From contig OX352773.1 of the NCBI GenBank assembly GCA_947095535.1, positions 108,043,450-108,107,449 of the forward strand: a DNA stretch of 64,000 nt, given 5' to 3'. Positions within the stretch are counted from its first letter, which is position 1. Every line of letters starts with the position of its first letter. This stretch comes from Poecilobothrus nobilitatus. Lineage: Eukaryota > Arthropoda > Insecta > Diptera > Dolichopodidae. Below, piece by piece: positions 32,019 through 43,320 of this stretch. The position numbers and the translations under genes were made by a program. The notes below the pieces were generated by a model. That model saw only the letters and a list, made by a program, of their open reading frames with translations, ran no database searches and was not told the origin of the DNA.

Positions 32019-32720
32019 CTTTCTTTTAATTTATTTACATCAAATAAAACACCCACCAAATTCAGATAAATTTTTTAAAATAAAAAACAAATGTAACCCC
32101 TCTTACAAGCGTTTTTATACCACTTCATGAAATTAATAAGAATTATTCGAACCACGCTCTGTCCAGAAATCCAAAAACCCATTCAAATATGTATATGGGT
32201 GTATTTAAAGTTCATGTACACTATGTAAATTTATTTATTACGTTCCAATAGGCATATCCTTTAAATATATATATAGGTATATTCAAAGTTAATGATATAA
32301 TGTTTAAATATCCAAAAAAATCAAATATAATAATGTGCAAAATTATGTATGGTTCCAAAAAATATTTTCAAATATTTTAAAATGTATATAACCGTTTACT
32401 CACCCTAATTCTGACATTCTGGAACTTACCGCGTACGCGATTCGCGATATTACCGATGCCGTACCAAATATTTTGCCACTACACTACACTACATCAATGT
32501 TCTTATAGTTTATATTTTTTAATTTTTTACCTATAGCACTCTTATAGTTTACAGTTTTATTTTTTTTTTTAATAGATTTTTTTTTAACCACTACAAAATT
32601 TTGATTAACCGTTTCCACTAGATTATTTATTTATTTTTTTTCTTTTTTTGAACCAGAGCTTAACCACCAAAATGTTTGAGAATATTTCTCCAAATGGATT
32701 TTAAGCACACTATATCATTT
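32019..32720 (-). other. BEL-1 copy 2 5' leader
   Basis: AT-rich leader as in copy 1, ending at the primer site 32721-32739. No gene seen. Confidence 0.6.
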
Positions 32721-32739
32721 ATCCGGCTCGAAGGACAAT

Positions 32740-33363
32740 ATTTTGACTTAGCTTATTAAGAATTCATAATGTTTCTTTCTCACAAAGCTTAACAAATAGT
32801 TTGAGATAAAAGATAAAACGCTAAATTTTCCAATAATTCAATTTCGATCAATTTTATTACAATCTTTCTTTTTCAACGACTCGATAGCGATTAAACTTAA
32901 AAAATTAGACAATATTATATTAAAATTTATTCTAATAGAAAAAAATAAGAGACATATGATTGTAGTACATAAGAAATCTATCCAAAAGCGATGATTAAAA
33001 ACTAATTAAATTAATATTTTATACTATCACGATGACATCTGGTGACGGATAGAATTAATAATGAAGTTAATTAACAATTATACTATGTGTTACAATTATG
33101 AAACAATACTAACGATTTCTTATAGTAAAAAAGAGAAAGACGATTTCGGTAATTATTGATAATTAGAAGTAACAATATATGTACATAAAGATTTTGAAAA
33201 TTCGAAGTAACATATATGTACATAAAAATTTGGATTATTATTGGTAAGTTTAAATACAATACAAAAATAATGATTAATTTTTTTTCAGGTGTTGATGGTT
33301 GGTTCCATAGATGTTGAGACCCTGGACGGTGTAACTCAAGATGACTTTAGATAAGTATTTCCT
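32740..33363 (-). repeat. BEL-1 copy 2, 5' LTR (right)
   Basis: About 624 bp; lacks the segment of about 110 bp present in the right LTR of copy 1. Confidence 0.8.
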
Positions 33364-33651
33364 TTATTTTTTTTATTAATGATTCTTTGGGGTTGTTTTC
33401 ACACTCTTTTTAGGTTGACGGCTGCCCAGGACGCAACACATGTTTATAAATAAAAATTTTTTAAATTACTTGGTTGTTTTTGTTTTCTTTTTTAAATAAT
33501 TAATAACAAATATTATCGAACCTTTTCATTATTTTTATTTTAGCTTTTAAACTTTACAATGTACAAAAAAGAACATGGATTTTTTTACGAAAGAAAAAAT
33601 TAATCAAGCCAAATTTTAAATAATAATTTGATCACATTCATTTTATCACAT

Positions 33652-34253
33652 TTCGTGCCAAACTTTGTCAAACGCTTATTCTACGTCTAGAAATATTGTG
33701 GAGCATATTTGTTTTTCTTCGAATGCTTTTTCTATAACATTTGTTATTCTAGGAACTTGGGCAATTGTTGCATACTTGGATCTAAAACCAAATTGATGGT
33801 TAGGAATTAAATTTTTATTTTCTATAATTGGCTTCAGCCAATATATATAACAACAACAGTTTTTCATAAAGTTTTGACATAATGGGTAGGAGAGATATTG
33901 GCCTATAAGATTTCGCCTCATAGTAATGCTATCATAGTAACTTCTGCCACTTTCCAAGCGCTCGGAACGTACTTCAATTTTACTGCCGCATTTATGATTT
34001 TTCTCAAAAATCTTAGGGCTTTTTGTGGAAGCTCTTTTATAATCTGAGCTGTAATAAGATCAAAACCTGGGGCTTTTTTCAACTTTAGAGTTTTTATTAT
34101 TTCACTAATTTCTTCTTGTGTAAATGGATTAATAGTGTTTTCTTCTATTATAACATCGTCTAATAAACAAAGATCAGAATTTATATCGTTTGGTTTGAAT
34201 ATATTTTCTAAATGATCTGCAAATAATTCGACTTTATCTTTATTATCCTTTGT
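33652..34253 (-). pseudogene. LINE ORF2, N-terminal half of RT (copy 2)
   Basis: Blocks as in copy 1 (KAPGFDLI, NHQFGFRSKYATIAQV, STIFLDVE). A substitution near 33678 (codon for the Gln after DVE) gives a stop, so the open part is 33676-33957. Frame break near 33960. Confidence 0.75.
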
Positions 34254-35078
34254 TCAAGTTCGGTCTGGTTTCATGAGCGGCGGGGCGTGCTTAATCGGCT
34301 TTTTTACACTCTTCGTTGCTTTCCACAACGAGTAATTTGATTCTTTTGTTGCCGATAAACCTTTTATATAATTTTCATATGCTACTGATTTTAGAATCTT
34401 GAGTTTTCTTTTAAGAGATTGGGATAATCTGTTCAAAATCTTCTTATCATCAGGGTGACGAGATTGTTGCCATCTACGTCTAGCCCTTCTTTTTCGTTGT
34501 TTTATTAAATCAGTTATCTCTCTAGGATAAATATTTGCTGCTGACCTATATTCAATTATTTTTGTATTATTCCAAGCAGCTTTTTGAATTATATTAAAAA
34601 AGCCTTCAAGTTCCAGATCTAATTGTTCTTTTGATTGTAAATTTATTTCTAAATTAATGTTGTTTACGATTTCATATTTAAAGCTTAACCAATCTGTTGT
34701 ATTATTTATCAGTGTGGGCTTATTTAGTTTTCTAGTTATTTTTTCATTTAAATCTAGTATAACAGCAGAGTGATCAGAATCTAGATCATTGTTATCTTCT
34801 AGATTTATATAGTTGCCTGAAATTCTTTTAGTTATGAAGAAGTCAATTAGATCTGGAACCTTTTTGGTGTCTGTGGGCCAATAAGTTGGTTTGCCAGTTG
34901 AATGATGGCAATAACCTAACTCTTGAATAGCTTTCTTTAGCTCTCTACCTCTAGTTGAGGTTGTTCTAGAACCCCAATCAGTATGTTTGGCATTATAATC
35001 ACCTAGCAAAAATTTATATCCGTGGACATTTAGGAGTTTTTTAAAAAAATTTTCTTTATATTGCATCTTGGTGGACAA
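34254..35078 (-). pseudogene. LINE endonuclease C-terminal part and linker (copy 2)
   Basis: 274 open codons, extending further upstream than copy 1 because a one-base difference near 35041 keeps the frame. LGDYNAKHTDWGS, VPDLIDFFITK and DSDHSAVI are conserved. Confidence 0.85.
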
Positions 35079-35414
35079 TATACTGCACCAATATTAAGGT
35101 CTTGTTTAGTAGATGAAATTTCATAGAAAGATCATAGAAAGCTGTATTTCTTCAGACTCAATTTTGAATTCTTCATTATGTTTTATAGTGCCTTTTATTA
35201 GAATTGCACTACCTCCTCTCGGCTGATTACTAGGATGAACTGCCTTATAGCATTCATAACCTAGTATCTTAAAGTTTGAGTTTATTGACAAATGAGTCTC
35301 TGATATCAGACATATATCAATATTTCTAAACCTTAAGAAAATTTCTAGTTCATGTTTTTTATTTAGGACACCATTCGAATTACAAGTTGCAATACGTATT
35401 TTATCTACATACAT
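35079..35414 (-). pseudogene. LINE endonuclease N-terminal part (copy 2)
   Basis: 97 open codons from MYVDKIRIATCNSNGV to an IESEEIQLSMIF end, longer than copy 1 because RGGSAILIKG is kept in frame. The duplicated ATCATAGAAAG (about 35120-35145) shifts the frame before the C-terminal part. Confidence 0.8.
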
Positions 35415-35489
35415 TTTTTATAATTCTTTTAGGCGTTTCATGAGATACATTAATGTATTTCTTTTCTAAATATTTTATTTAATCTTATG

Positions 35490-37072
35490 GAGATTTAAGA
35501 TGTAAGAATACTTTCTTCTGTTTTAGAATTTAAGGCTTGGGAGTATAAAACTCCATTCACAACTTTATTAGATATAAACGGTGTAGTTTTTTTCGGTGTT
35601 TTTATTACATTTGAATGTTTGGGTTTGCGCATATTCAATCTTCTTTTCTGTAATTCTTTTGCTAGCAAACAACCACGGAACTAGCAGGGTGTGTCTCGTT
35701 GCAGTTTACACATATGGCTTGGAAATTTTCTTTTTTACTACATTCTATTGTCATATTCTATTGCACATTTCACACATTTAGCTTGTCTTTGGCAGAATTT
35801 TTGTGTATGTCCAAAACTCTGGCATCTTTTACATTGAGGAATGGACTTACTACTTCTGAGAGCCTCAATTTTCACTCTCATGTGCTGTAAATATTCTATT
35901 TTGTGTATTTTATTTATTTCCTCCGAATGGTCAAAGGATAGCATAAACAGTGGAAGCTTTGTTGCAATCTTTATATTTTTATCTTTAGTTTTTTTAATTT
36001 TATTTGTCACATCTAGACATTTAAAACCTCTATTAAGAAGTTCTTTTTTAATATCTTCTGGCTCACATGATGGGTGAAGATTTGTTACCATAACTTTAAT
36101 TGGTTTTTTACCATAACTAGTCAGTTTGTTTTCATACGTATGCCATTCCAACTTCGTTTTATTTATAGATTTTGTTAAAACTCTATAATCATTTTCGTTG
36201 TCAACATTAATTTTTAGTTCATCATCATTCATCATGTTGACTTTAACATTTATATTTTCTTCTTTTATTATTTTTATAATATAATAGTTTTTCATATTAC
36301 TCAAAATTACCGGAGAAGGTTTATATTTTTTAGTGACCTTATTGTTTTCTTTAAATTTTTCCTCTTGAGGTTTACTTTGCGGTTCCAAAGATGTGTTAAC
36401 ATCTGGAGACTTATCCGCTTTCCGTTTCTTCGGATTTCTTTTCGTATTCAGAATCCAATCAGTTTCTCTGATTAGTTCTTCTTCATCCGTTTCGTATGTC
36501 CCAACTTTACTATCAGTGGATACATTTTCTGCCTTAAGTTGAGAGATTTCTCTTTGTAAATCTTTACACAAGATTTCCAACTCAATTATTCTGGAGTTGA
36601 CTTCAATATTACTGTCTTGCAGTAACGAACTTTGATTTTTATTATTACCCTCGTGGGTTTTCTTTATATTGCCTTCATGAAACATTATTTTTTCTTTATT
36701 ACCCTCTTCGGTTTTCTTATTTTCGTCACCTTTTTTAGGTGGACTTCTTTGAATCTTCGAGTCCTTCTCAAAAGTGTTTATTAATTTATCATAATTATAC
36801 ATGTTATTAATATTATTATTATTATTATAAACCACTGGCGACTCATCTGAACGTCTTAAACATTCAGGCAAGCCCTCGCCAGCAGCCGTGGTCTCTGCCG
36901 ACACTTTGGTAGATATCCCTACCGAATTTTTACTATTATAAGACATTATATTATTTTTTATTTTAATATTCTTTTTATACCTACAGCCAGGGTTTCTTAC
37001 TGCCGCCCCTCTGGGATCAGACGCAGACCAGGTAGCCGTCCATTTTGGAACAGTTGCTCCTGGATTTTTCAT
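35490..37072 (-). CDS. LINE ORF1 (copy 2, nearly complete)
   Basis: 444 open codons (35738-37072) plus an out-of-frame C-terminus to about 35500. Domains in order: Ser/Asn-rich N-terminus with a polyasparagine run, coiled coil (about residues 160-190), a basic KKRKADKSPD segment, RRM-like/PRE_C2HC domain with KVMVTNLHPSCEPEDIKKEL, and CCHC knuckles CKRCQSFGHTQKFC and CVKC. A likely third knuckle follows after a frameshift at about 35737 (CVNCNETHPAS). ORF1 is the RNA-binding chaperone of the LINE particle. This is the better of the two copies. Confidence 0.8.
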
Positions 37073-37156
37073 TGGATTTTAGTGGACTTGTACCACAAGC
37101 ATACCTTACTGAGGGTATTTCTTATCCCCTACCCACCGGGGTATCCCCTACCCTCC
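37073..37156 (-). other. LINE 5' UTR (copy 2), ending at the inversion point
   Basis: Same as 24438-24521; abuts the plus-strand RT fragment at 37156/37157. Confidence 0.6.
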
Positions 37157-38086
37157 AGTTTAATATTTAAATTAAGAAGATTGATACCGTTACAATATGT
37201 AGAGATAGTCGAATCGTTCTTGTCTGAAAGATTATTTAGAATTAAACAAGATGAAGAGTACTCTACAATAAGAGAAATAAAAGCAGGTGTGCCTCAAGGC
37301 AGTATTCTACGTCCAATATTGTACTTGCTTTATACAAGTGATCTACCAGAAGTAGAAAATGTAACTGTAGCAACATATGCTGACGATACTGCAATATTGG
37401 CAGTAGGATCGAATATTGACGAAGCTACAAAAAAATTACAAAAAGCAAGTGAAAAAATATGTTACTGGACTATCAAATGGAAAATAAAACTAAATGAATC
37501 TAAATCTGTGCATGTTAATTTTTCTTACAGAAATATAAAGAATCCACCTAAAATAAATTTAAACGGTGTATTTGTATCAATCGAAAATTCTGCAAAATGC
37601 CTAGGAATGACACTGGATGTCAAGCTAAGGTGGAATGAACACGTTAAAAAGAAAAAACTAGAACTTGAAAATAAATATAGAGAAAATTACTGGCTCCTAG
37701 GGCGTAAGTCTAAACTACCAATATATAATAAAGTGTTAATATACAACCAAGTAATTAAACCTATATGGTTATATGGCATTCAACTTTGTGGTTGTTCCAA
37801 GAAAACGCATATTGAAAAAATACAATCTTTTCAGAATAAAGTCCTACGTAACATAGTAAGTGCTCCCTGGTATGTACGTAATAGTGACATTCACAGAGAT
37901 TTACAAATTCCCAAAGTTATAGATAAAATAAGTAGATATGACATAAAGCATAAAGCTCGTTTAGAAGAGCATATAAATCTTGAAGCTGCTCAACTAATAA
38001 ATAATCAAATTATTATAGGAAGGCTTAAAAGAAAAAGACCTTTAGATATAGTACGAAGTACAGATTTCCTTAGGGAAAATACATAA
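37157..38086 (+). pseudogene. LINE ORF2, C-terminal half of RT (copy 2)
   Basis: Open to the stop at 38086. GVPQGSILRPILY keeps the canonical Gln but has Arg for Gly before Pro; the catalytic ATYADDTAIL is intact. Thumb and C-terminal region are as in copy 1, ending FLRENT. It is detached from its N-terminal half by the inversion, so no functional RT can be made. Confidence 0.85.
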
Positions 38087-38125
38087 AACCTATATTCAAA
38101 ACAAGATAGCAAAAAATAAAGGAAG

Positions 38126-38201
38126 GGTGTGGTTTAGTCGGTAAGAATCCGGCATACACTCCTGCTACGGGGCGATCTTTATCTTTCGAAGATTCCACAC
38201 C
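38126..38201 (+). other. 76-nt tRNA-like segment in the LINE 3' UTR (copy 2)
   Basis: Same as 25491-25566, with one substitution (GATCTTTATC for GATCTGTATC). The 7-bp outer stem is perfect. Confidence 0.6.
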
Positions 38202-38231
38202 AATCCACGTAAAAAAAAAGAAAAAAAAAAA

Positions 38232-38578
38232 CATTCTGTATTTAAAAACCAATTTAAATTTTTTAAGCTAACTTTTTTAATCAAGTTTAAAATTAATGTC
38301 ATTAAATAAAGCAAACTTTATAAAAGTTTTTTAATATTTTTTTATTAGCTTCTAAACATAAAATATAGGGTATATTAACTTTGGTATAGTGTTTGTAAAC
38401 ACCAAAAGGAAGCGAGTTAGGTATAGACATGTATATATATTCTGAATCAGGATCACCTCCTGAGTTGATTTAACGATGTCCGTCCGTCCGTCCGTTCGCA
38501 CGATAACTCAAAAACTAATAAAGCTATCTTGATGAAATTTATGTAGTAGGTTGCTAATCATGAAAGGAAGGCTAATTT
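38232..38578 (+). repeat. Block-X fragment and GTCCGTCCG repeat head
   Basis: 38232-38365 matches 25600-25735. The head follows from about 38370 with ACACCAAAAGGAAGCGAG, TAGACATGTATATATATTC, GAATCAGGATCACCTCC, a GTCCGTCCGTCCGTTCG run and ACTCAAAAACTAATAAAGC. It runs directly into the array at 38579. Confidence 0.75.
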
Positions 38579-39545
38579 CAAACTTGGACAAAATCAGTCC
38601 ATGGGTTTGGATTCTGGAAGCTTCCGAATGATTCCGGAGCAAACGAGATTATCTCCAAAACCAAAAAACACAGAACCTTTAAATTTTGTACAATGATGTT
38701 CCTTCCCGTTCGATTTATGTCTCTGAATTTTAAGAGGATTTGGTCCATAGATTTGGATTTTGGAAGCTCCGAGCGAGCACCAGAGCAAATGAGATTATCT
38801 CCAAAACCAACAAAGATAGAACCTTTAAATTTGGCAGAGTGGTGTTCTTTTATGTTTTATTTAAGTCTCTGAAATTTGAGAGGATTTGGTTCATGGGTTC
38901 GGATCTTGGAAGCTTCCGAACGAGCCCCTGAGCAAACGAGTATATCTCCACAACCAACAAAGATAGAACCTTTATTTTTAGTACAAGAGTGTGCTGTTAT
39001 GTTTCCTTTTCAATAAAATTGGAATCTGACATTTGACAGAATTTGAACCATGGATTCGTATATTGGAAGCTTCCGAACGAGCCCCAGACCAAACGTGATT
39101 ATCTATAAAACCAACAAAGATAGAACCTTTAAATTTTTTACAATGATGTTCCTTCCCGTTTGATTTATGTCTCTGAAATTTAAGAGGATATGGTCCATAG
39201 GTTTGGATTTTGGAAGCTTCCGAACGAGCCCCAGAGGAAATGAGATTATCTCCAACAACAACAAAGATATAACGTTTAAATTTGGCAGAATAGTGTTCTT
39301 TCATGTTTGATTTAGGTCTCTGAAATTTGAGAGGATTTGGTCCATGGGTTCAAATCTTGGAAGCTTCCGGACGAGTCCCAGAGTAAACGAGTATATCTCA
39401 ACAACCAACAAAGATAGAACTTTTATTTTTAGTACAAAGGTGTTCTGTTATATTTCCTTTTCTGTAAAATTGGAAACTGACATTTGAAAGTATTTGAACC
39501 ATGGGTTCGTATTTTTGATACTTCCGAACACCTCCCAAGGACTAA
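38579..39545 (+). repeat. Tandem array, seven diverged units of about 144-157 bp
   Basis: Unit landmarks (TTTGGATTCTGGAAGCTTCC or variants) start at about 38608, 38752, 38898, 39055, 39202, 39348 and 39503. Each unit also carries ACGAGATTATCTCCAAAACC, AACAAAGATAGAACCTTTA and TCTCTGAAATTTGAGAGG variants. Units seem to alternate between two subtypes. It is attached to the repeat head on its left. Apparent ORFs inside come from the array and are not genes. Confidence 0.85.
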
Positions 39546-39569
39546 CAATCTTCGAAATTAATAAAAAAA

Positions 39570-40603
39570 TTTTCAAAAGTAAGCGCCTGTGTAAAACACT
39601 TCAAACAGTGAACGCACCCATATTATATGCCATTTTGAGAGTTGAAGGTTTGCATTTATAAAAATGGAGTGAGTGCCGTGAGTGATAGTGTTACAGCTGA
39701 CCCCGCCATGCCAATTTCCCGACGTTCAAAACAATTGGGACTTTCTGAGTCAACTGCAGGGCGTATTATGCACAAACATTTAGCGTTGAAGGCTTACAAT
39801 TGACACAAGAATTGCTGCCACAAGATCATTCCATGCGTCGGGACTTTGCCAATTGGATTCTGGAACAAAACGACGATTTAAAAAAAAAAATCATCTTTTC
39901 GGACGAAGCAAATTTCGAGATCGGTGGCTACGTTAATTAACAAAACTGCCGTATATGGGGAGAGGAAAATCCTCGCGTGATCTAAGAGAAGCCAACACAT
40001 CCACAAAGAGTCACGGTTTGGTGTGCATTGTGGTCTGAAAATAAATAAAAACTTTTCCAGTTTCAATTCAAATTCTATGTGATTGGTCCGTACTTTTCGA
40101 AAATGATTCTGGAAGAGCCATTACCGTTAACGGTACCAGAACTGGCCAAAACTAGAAAATGTTGATACTGAGGACATGCGGTTTCAACAAGATGGGGCTA
40201 CGTGTCATGCAGCCACAGAAACACTGCAAGTACTGCATACAAAGTTTCCAAACCGTGTTATTTCCAGATTCGTTGACATGAATTGGCCTTCAAGATCCTG
40301 CGATTTGACACCGTTAGACTTCTATCTATGTAAAACCACAGGTCTACAAGGATAATCCTCGAAATTTTGTAGCATTGAAAGCAGAAATTATTCGAGTTAT
40401 TGGTGAGATAGAGCCGCAACTATGCCAGAATGTGACCGAAAATTTTGATAAAAGAATCAGGTACTGTAGAGACGCAAGAGGTGGTCACATGGGGGATATC
40501 ATTTTCAGAGTATAAATTGCAAACATTGTACTTCAAAAATAAATAAAAAACTTTTCCAGTTTCAATTCAAATTCTATGTTTTTTAATTATTTACTTTTGA
40601 AAA
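39570..40603 (+). pseudogene. Tc1/mariner-superfamily transposase relic with a 13-bp inverted end match
   Basis: Plus-strand translation with many breaks shows an IS630/Tc1/mariner-type transposase: SKQLGLSESTAGRIM (helix-turn-helix), IIFSDEANFEIGGYVN (first Asp), a GEENPR...TVWCALWS block, FQQDGATCH in a shifted frame (second Asp), DLTPLDF and the C-terminal ENFDKRI...RGGHMGDI. TTTTCAAAAGTAA at 39570-39582 is matched inverted at 40591-40603. A segment of about 36 bp from the element's own 3' end (compare 40545-40578) is inserted in the ORF at about 40040-40080. Inactive. Confidence 0.8.
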
Positions 40604-41029
40604 CTCAATTTGAAAAACCCTATATGTTACTTGATCGAAATGATTCATTTTTATTTTATCAAAATTCTAAAATTAAAACTAATTAAAACTGCATTTAAAG
40701 CATTTGATAACTATAACCATTTTAAGTCAATGACTTTCTTTATATTACACACTATAAGTATACAATAAAATGAACAGATCCTTCTATTAGATTTTAACTT
40801 AACTTTAATTTTAATAATTACTTCTTAATTCAATTTTAATTCTTAATTAGTGAAACAATACAAAATGAAATATTATTAAACGAAAGAAGAACCAATTGAA
40901 TTGACATTTGACAATTTATAATATTATTAGAATACTCAGTCGGACATATTGAAAATGTTGTAAACAAAGATTTACAATATTTTTAAATTAATAAAAATAG
41001 AAATTATTCAATGTTGAGTGGTGGATGCT
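40604..41029. other. AT-rich DNA without recognised features
   Basis: About 420 bp between the mariner relic and the BEL-2 fragment. No gene, RNA or repeat match to the rest of the window seen. Confidence 0.5.
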
Positions 41030-41865
41030 GACTTAAGGAGCCGCGTTTAAAATGTGAATTTTTCGTGCGGATGGTCACCACTGGCATTGATCTGTCGGAG
41101 CCAGATGTGTATCCATAATTCTAGCGAGACGTCATTTGATCGGTGAAAGATTTTCATCCTTTGCTGTGACCAGATCGCCAGATTTATATTTTCGCGTGTC
41201 TGGTTCCATTTAGGCAGTTGTTGTAACCGACTCAAATATTCAAATATAAATGGAGTACCATCGTTACCAAAAATTTTTCAGGATGTGTTGTAAGTGTTTC
41301 CCACGACCCAGTCTGTTTATGCTTACGTCCAAAACATATTGTTGAGGTGAGCATGCTATCCATGCATGAGGTGAGCATGCATGAGTTAATACTGTAACAA
41401 ACTCTTAATTGTGTTGTGATTTAAAATTCGTTTTAAATGATACCTGGTTGAGCGAACTTCTGTTTCCCATAGACCACCGAAATGTGGCGCACTAGGTGGA
41501 TTGAAATTAAAATGGACTCCGATATTTTCCATGAATTCCGCAACTTCCAGTTTTATGTCGCCTACCATAAAATGGTTTTGGGTTTTAAATATGTTATTCG
41601 CGCCCACAAAATTAGTGCCACAATCGCAATATAGATCCCTACATAGTCCACGACGAGAACAAAATCTCCTATACGCAACTATAAACCTCTCTGCTGACAT
41701 ATATGTGACCAGTTCCAGATGAATAGCCTTAATCGAATTACACATAAAATGTGGTACATATGATTTGTATCGTTTGGCTCCGTTTCCTTTATGGGTTTGC
41801 AACTCGAATGGGCCACAGTAATCTAAACCATTTCTACTCGTATTCTTGGTAGATTAATAAAAACG
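41030..41865 (-). pseudogene. BEL/Pao integrase fragment (BEL-2, copy b)
   Basis: Minus strand. 41386-41802 (138 codons) shows KAIHLELVTYMSAERFIVA, DLYCDCGTNFVGANN and PPSAPHFGGLWETEV. These are the core blocks of BEL integrase with the second Asp (D in YCDCGT) and the catalytic Glu (E of GGLWE). 41047-41235 has the C-terminal domain (MSRLQQLPKWNQ) in another frame. This is the very core that BEL-1 has lost. Sequence differs clearly from BEL-1, so it is a second family. Upstream domains are missing; block X follows at once. Confidence 0.85.
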
Positions 41866-42177
41866 TTAAATTAGGTTAGGTTTTTAACTGAAAATTTTAT
41901 TAGGCGTACTTACGCTTTTTACACTCAAGTCGAGAGAAAATAAAAAAAAGCTTTTTAATAGAAATAGCAAACTGTTTTTATTAAATCTAAATTTCATATC
42001 ATTAAAACATATACATTTATTTTTTAAAAACTTTCAACTTCAACTTGATTATGCTTAAACTTTTAATTTCATTCATTAGCTTAAGTTTTTCTAAATTTTA
42101 TATTAAGACGTAACTTATATACTAACCTTTAACTTTTAACCTAAGTTTTTAAACTTTATTTAAAATAGAACTGAGGC

Positions 42178-42460
42178 TTTAAAGATAAAATGAGTGAATG
42201 CTTAATATCTGTATTTATTAGATTAGCATTAGGTTGAAAAATGTATTTGATTAAAGCTCATAATAAATAATAAATCTATTAAAAAAGCTTAAGATCTAAA
42301 AAGATATATTAGAAATGATTTAAGTGTTGATAATTACAGAAATTCATTCTATAGTAATATAGTTATATTTAGGAATATGTGTGGGTTTTTAGATATAAAT
42401 TGCATACTATTTATACGCAAAATTTGAATAAAATAGATTTAAGCTACTCGATTTTATATT
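42178..42460 (+). pseudogene. DNA polymerase type B C-terminal fragment, copy b (first)
   Basis: Counterpart of 560-840, with the same degenerate blocks (FKDKMSE, KMYLIKA, the DNYRNSFY stretch). It is an additional, separate copy of the region that also lies downstream at 45190-45510, so block X carries at least two tandem polymerase-derived pieces. Confidence 0.6.
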
Positions 42461-43320
42461 AAACATATTACATAAGTATTATGTAATTTTATTGTAATAA
42501 TTAGTTTTTACTTTGATAATAATAAAATTTATATGTCTAATCTGGTTTTATTTTCATAATTATAATTTCAGAATTTTTGCCTATTTTCAAAAGAATTTTA
42601 GTCTTTTCATTTCAAATTTTATATTATAAAGAGAAAAAGATCATGAGAAAACTGATCATTTTTTAATTTTATACTTACTTTCGCATTTTTAAACCCAAGT
42701 TTAATAACATTAAGATACACATTTATTTCTTTATTTCTTTTAGAAACTTTTAGCTTAATAGATTAAGCTTTTTTAAATTTCAAATTAAAACATAACTGAT
42801 ATACTAACCGCTAAGTTTGTAAACTTTATTTAAAATATAACTGATCTCAACGTAAAAGTTTTCATTTTTTCAATAATAATTCTGTCTTTAAACCAAATTT
42901 TAAAAACTCTTCATATTTTCACCTTAAAATAAAATATTTAGCACTTTTAATTTGACTATAAAGCTTCTAAAAGATAATAAGTTTTTTTTTTTAAATAATA
43001 ATACATAATTTAGTAATCAAACCAAAAAGTTTATAAGCATTAAATTATGATAGTAAATAATCTAATATTTAAAATTATTTTTATTTTTACTCATGTTTTA
43101 ATATATTTATTTATTTGGATCTTATTTATAAATAAAATTTATTTAACTTAGGTACTTGTATTTGGATATGTTTTTTAAATAATTAATTAAAAGAAATATT
43201 ATAAAACTTTTTTAGTATTTTTAAATTAGCTTTTAAATCTACATTCTCTCGAACATCATTTCTTAAAAACAAAATTTTTGCTAAGGAAAAAAAAAATAAT
43301 TAAGCCAATTTTTTTATTAA

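Larger units (their letters stand above)
26050..33363 (-). mobile_element. BEL-1, copy 2 (defective)
   Basis: Same arrangement as copy 1: left (3') LTR 26050-26671, 3' region to 27930, broken genes, gag start near 32018, primer site 32721-32739, right (5') LTR 32740-33363. It shares both core deletions and the 420-bp and 110-bp deletions of copy 1, which marks the two as sister copies. Confidence 0.9.
33652..38231. mobile_element. Jockey-type LINE copy 2 with the 5' part inverted
   Basis: Same inverted arrangement as copy 1: minus-strand 5' part 33652-37156, plus-strand 3' part 37157-38231, with A-tail 38211-38231. ORF1 is longer here and keeps zinc knuckles. Both copies share the inversion junctions exactly, so the inversion predates the segmental duplication. 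Confidence 0.85.
25940..38578. repeat. Tandem segmental duplication, unit 2 (about 12.6 kb)
   Basis: Second copy of 13576-25939. It is longer mainly because LINE copy 2 keeps about 330 bp of ORF1 lost from copy 1. Confidence 0.9.

Noticed and set aside
38594..39304. Several ORFs in the 147-bp array
   Set aside because: Products of a tandem array whose unit length happens to keep frames open; the peptides repeat with the array.
38579..39545. CRISPR-like spaced repeats
   Set aside because: Whole units are repeated with gradual divergence and there are no short identical repeats with unique spacers; the context is eukaryotic.
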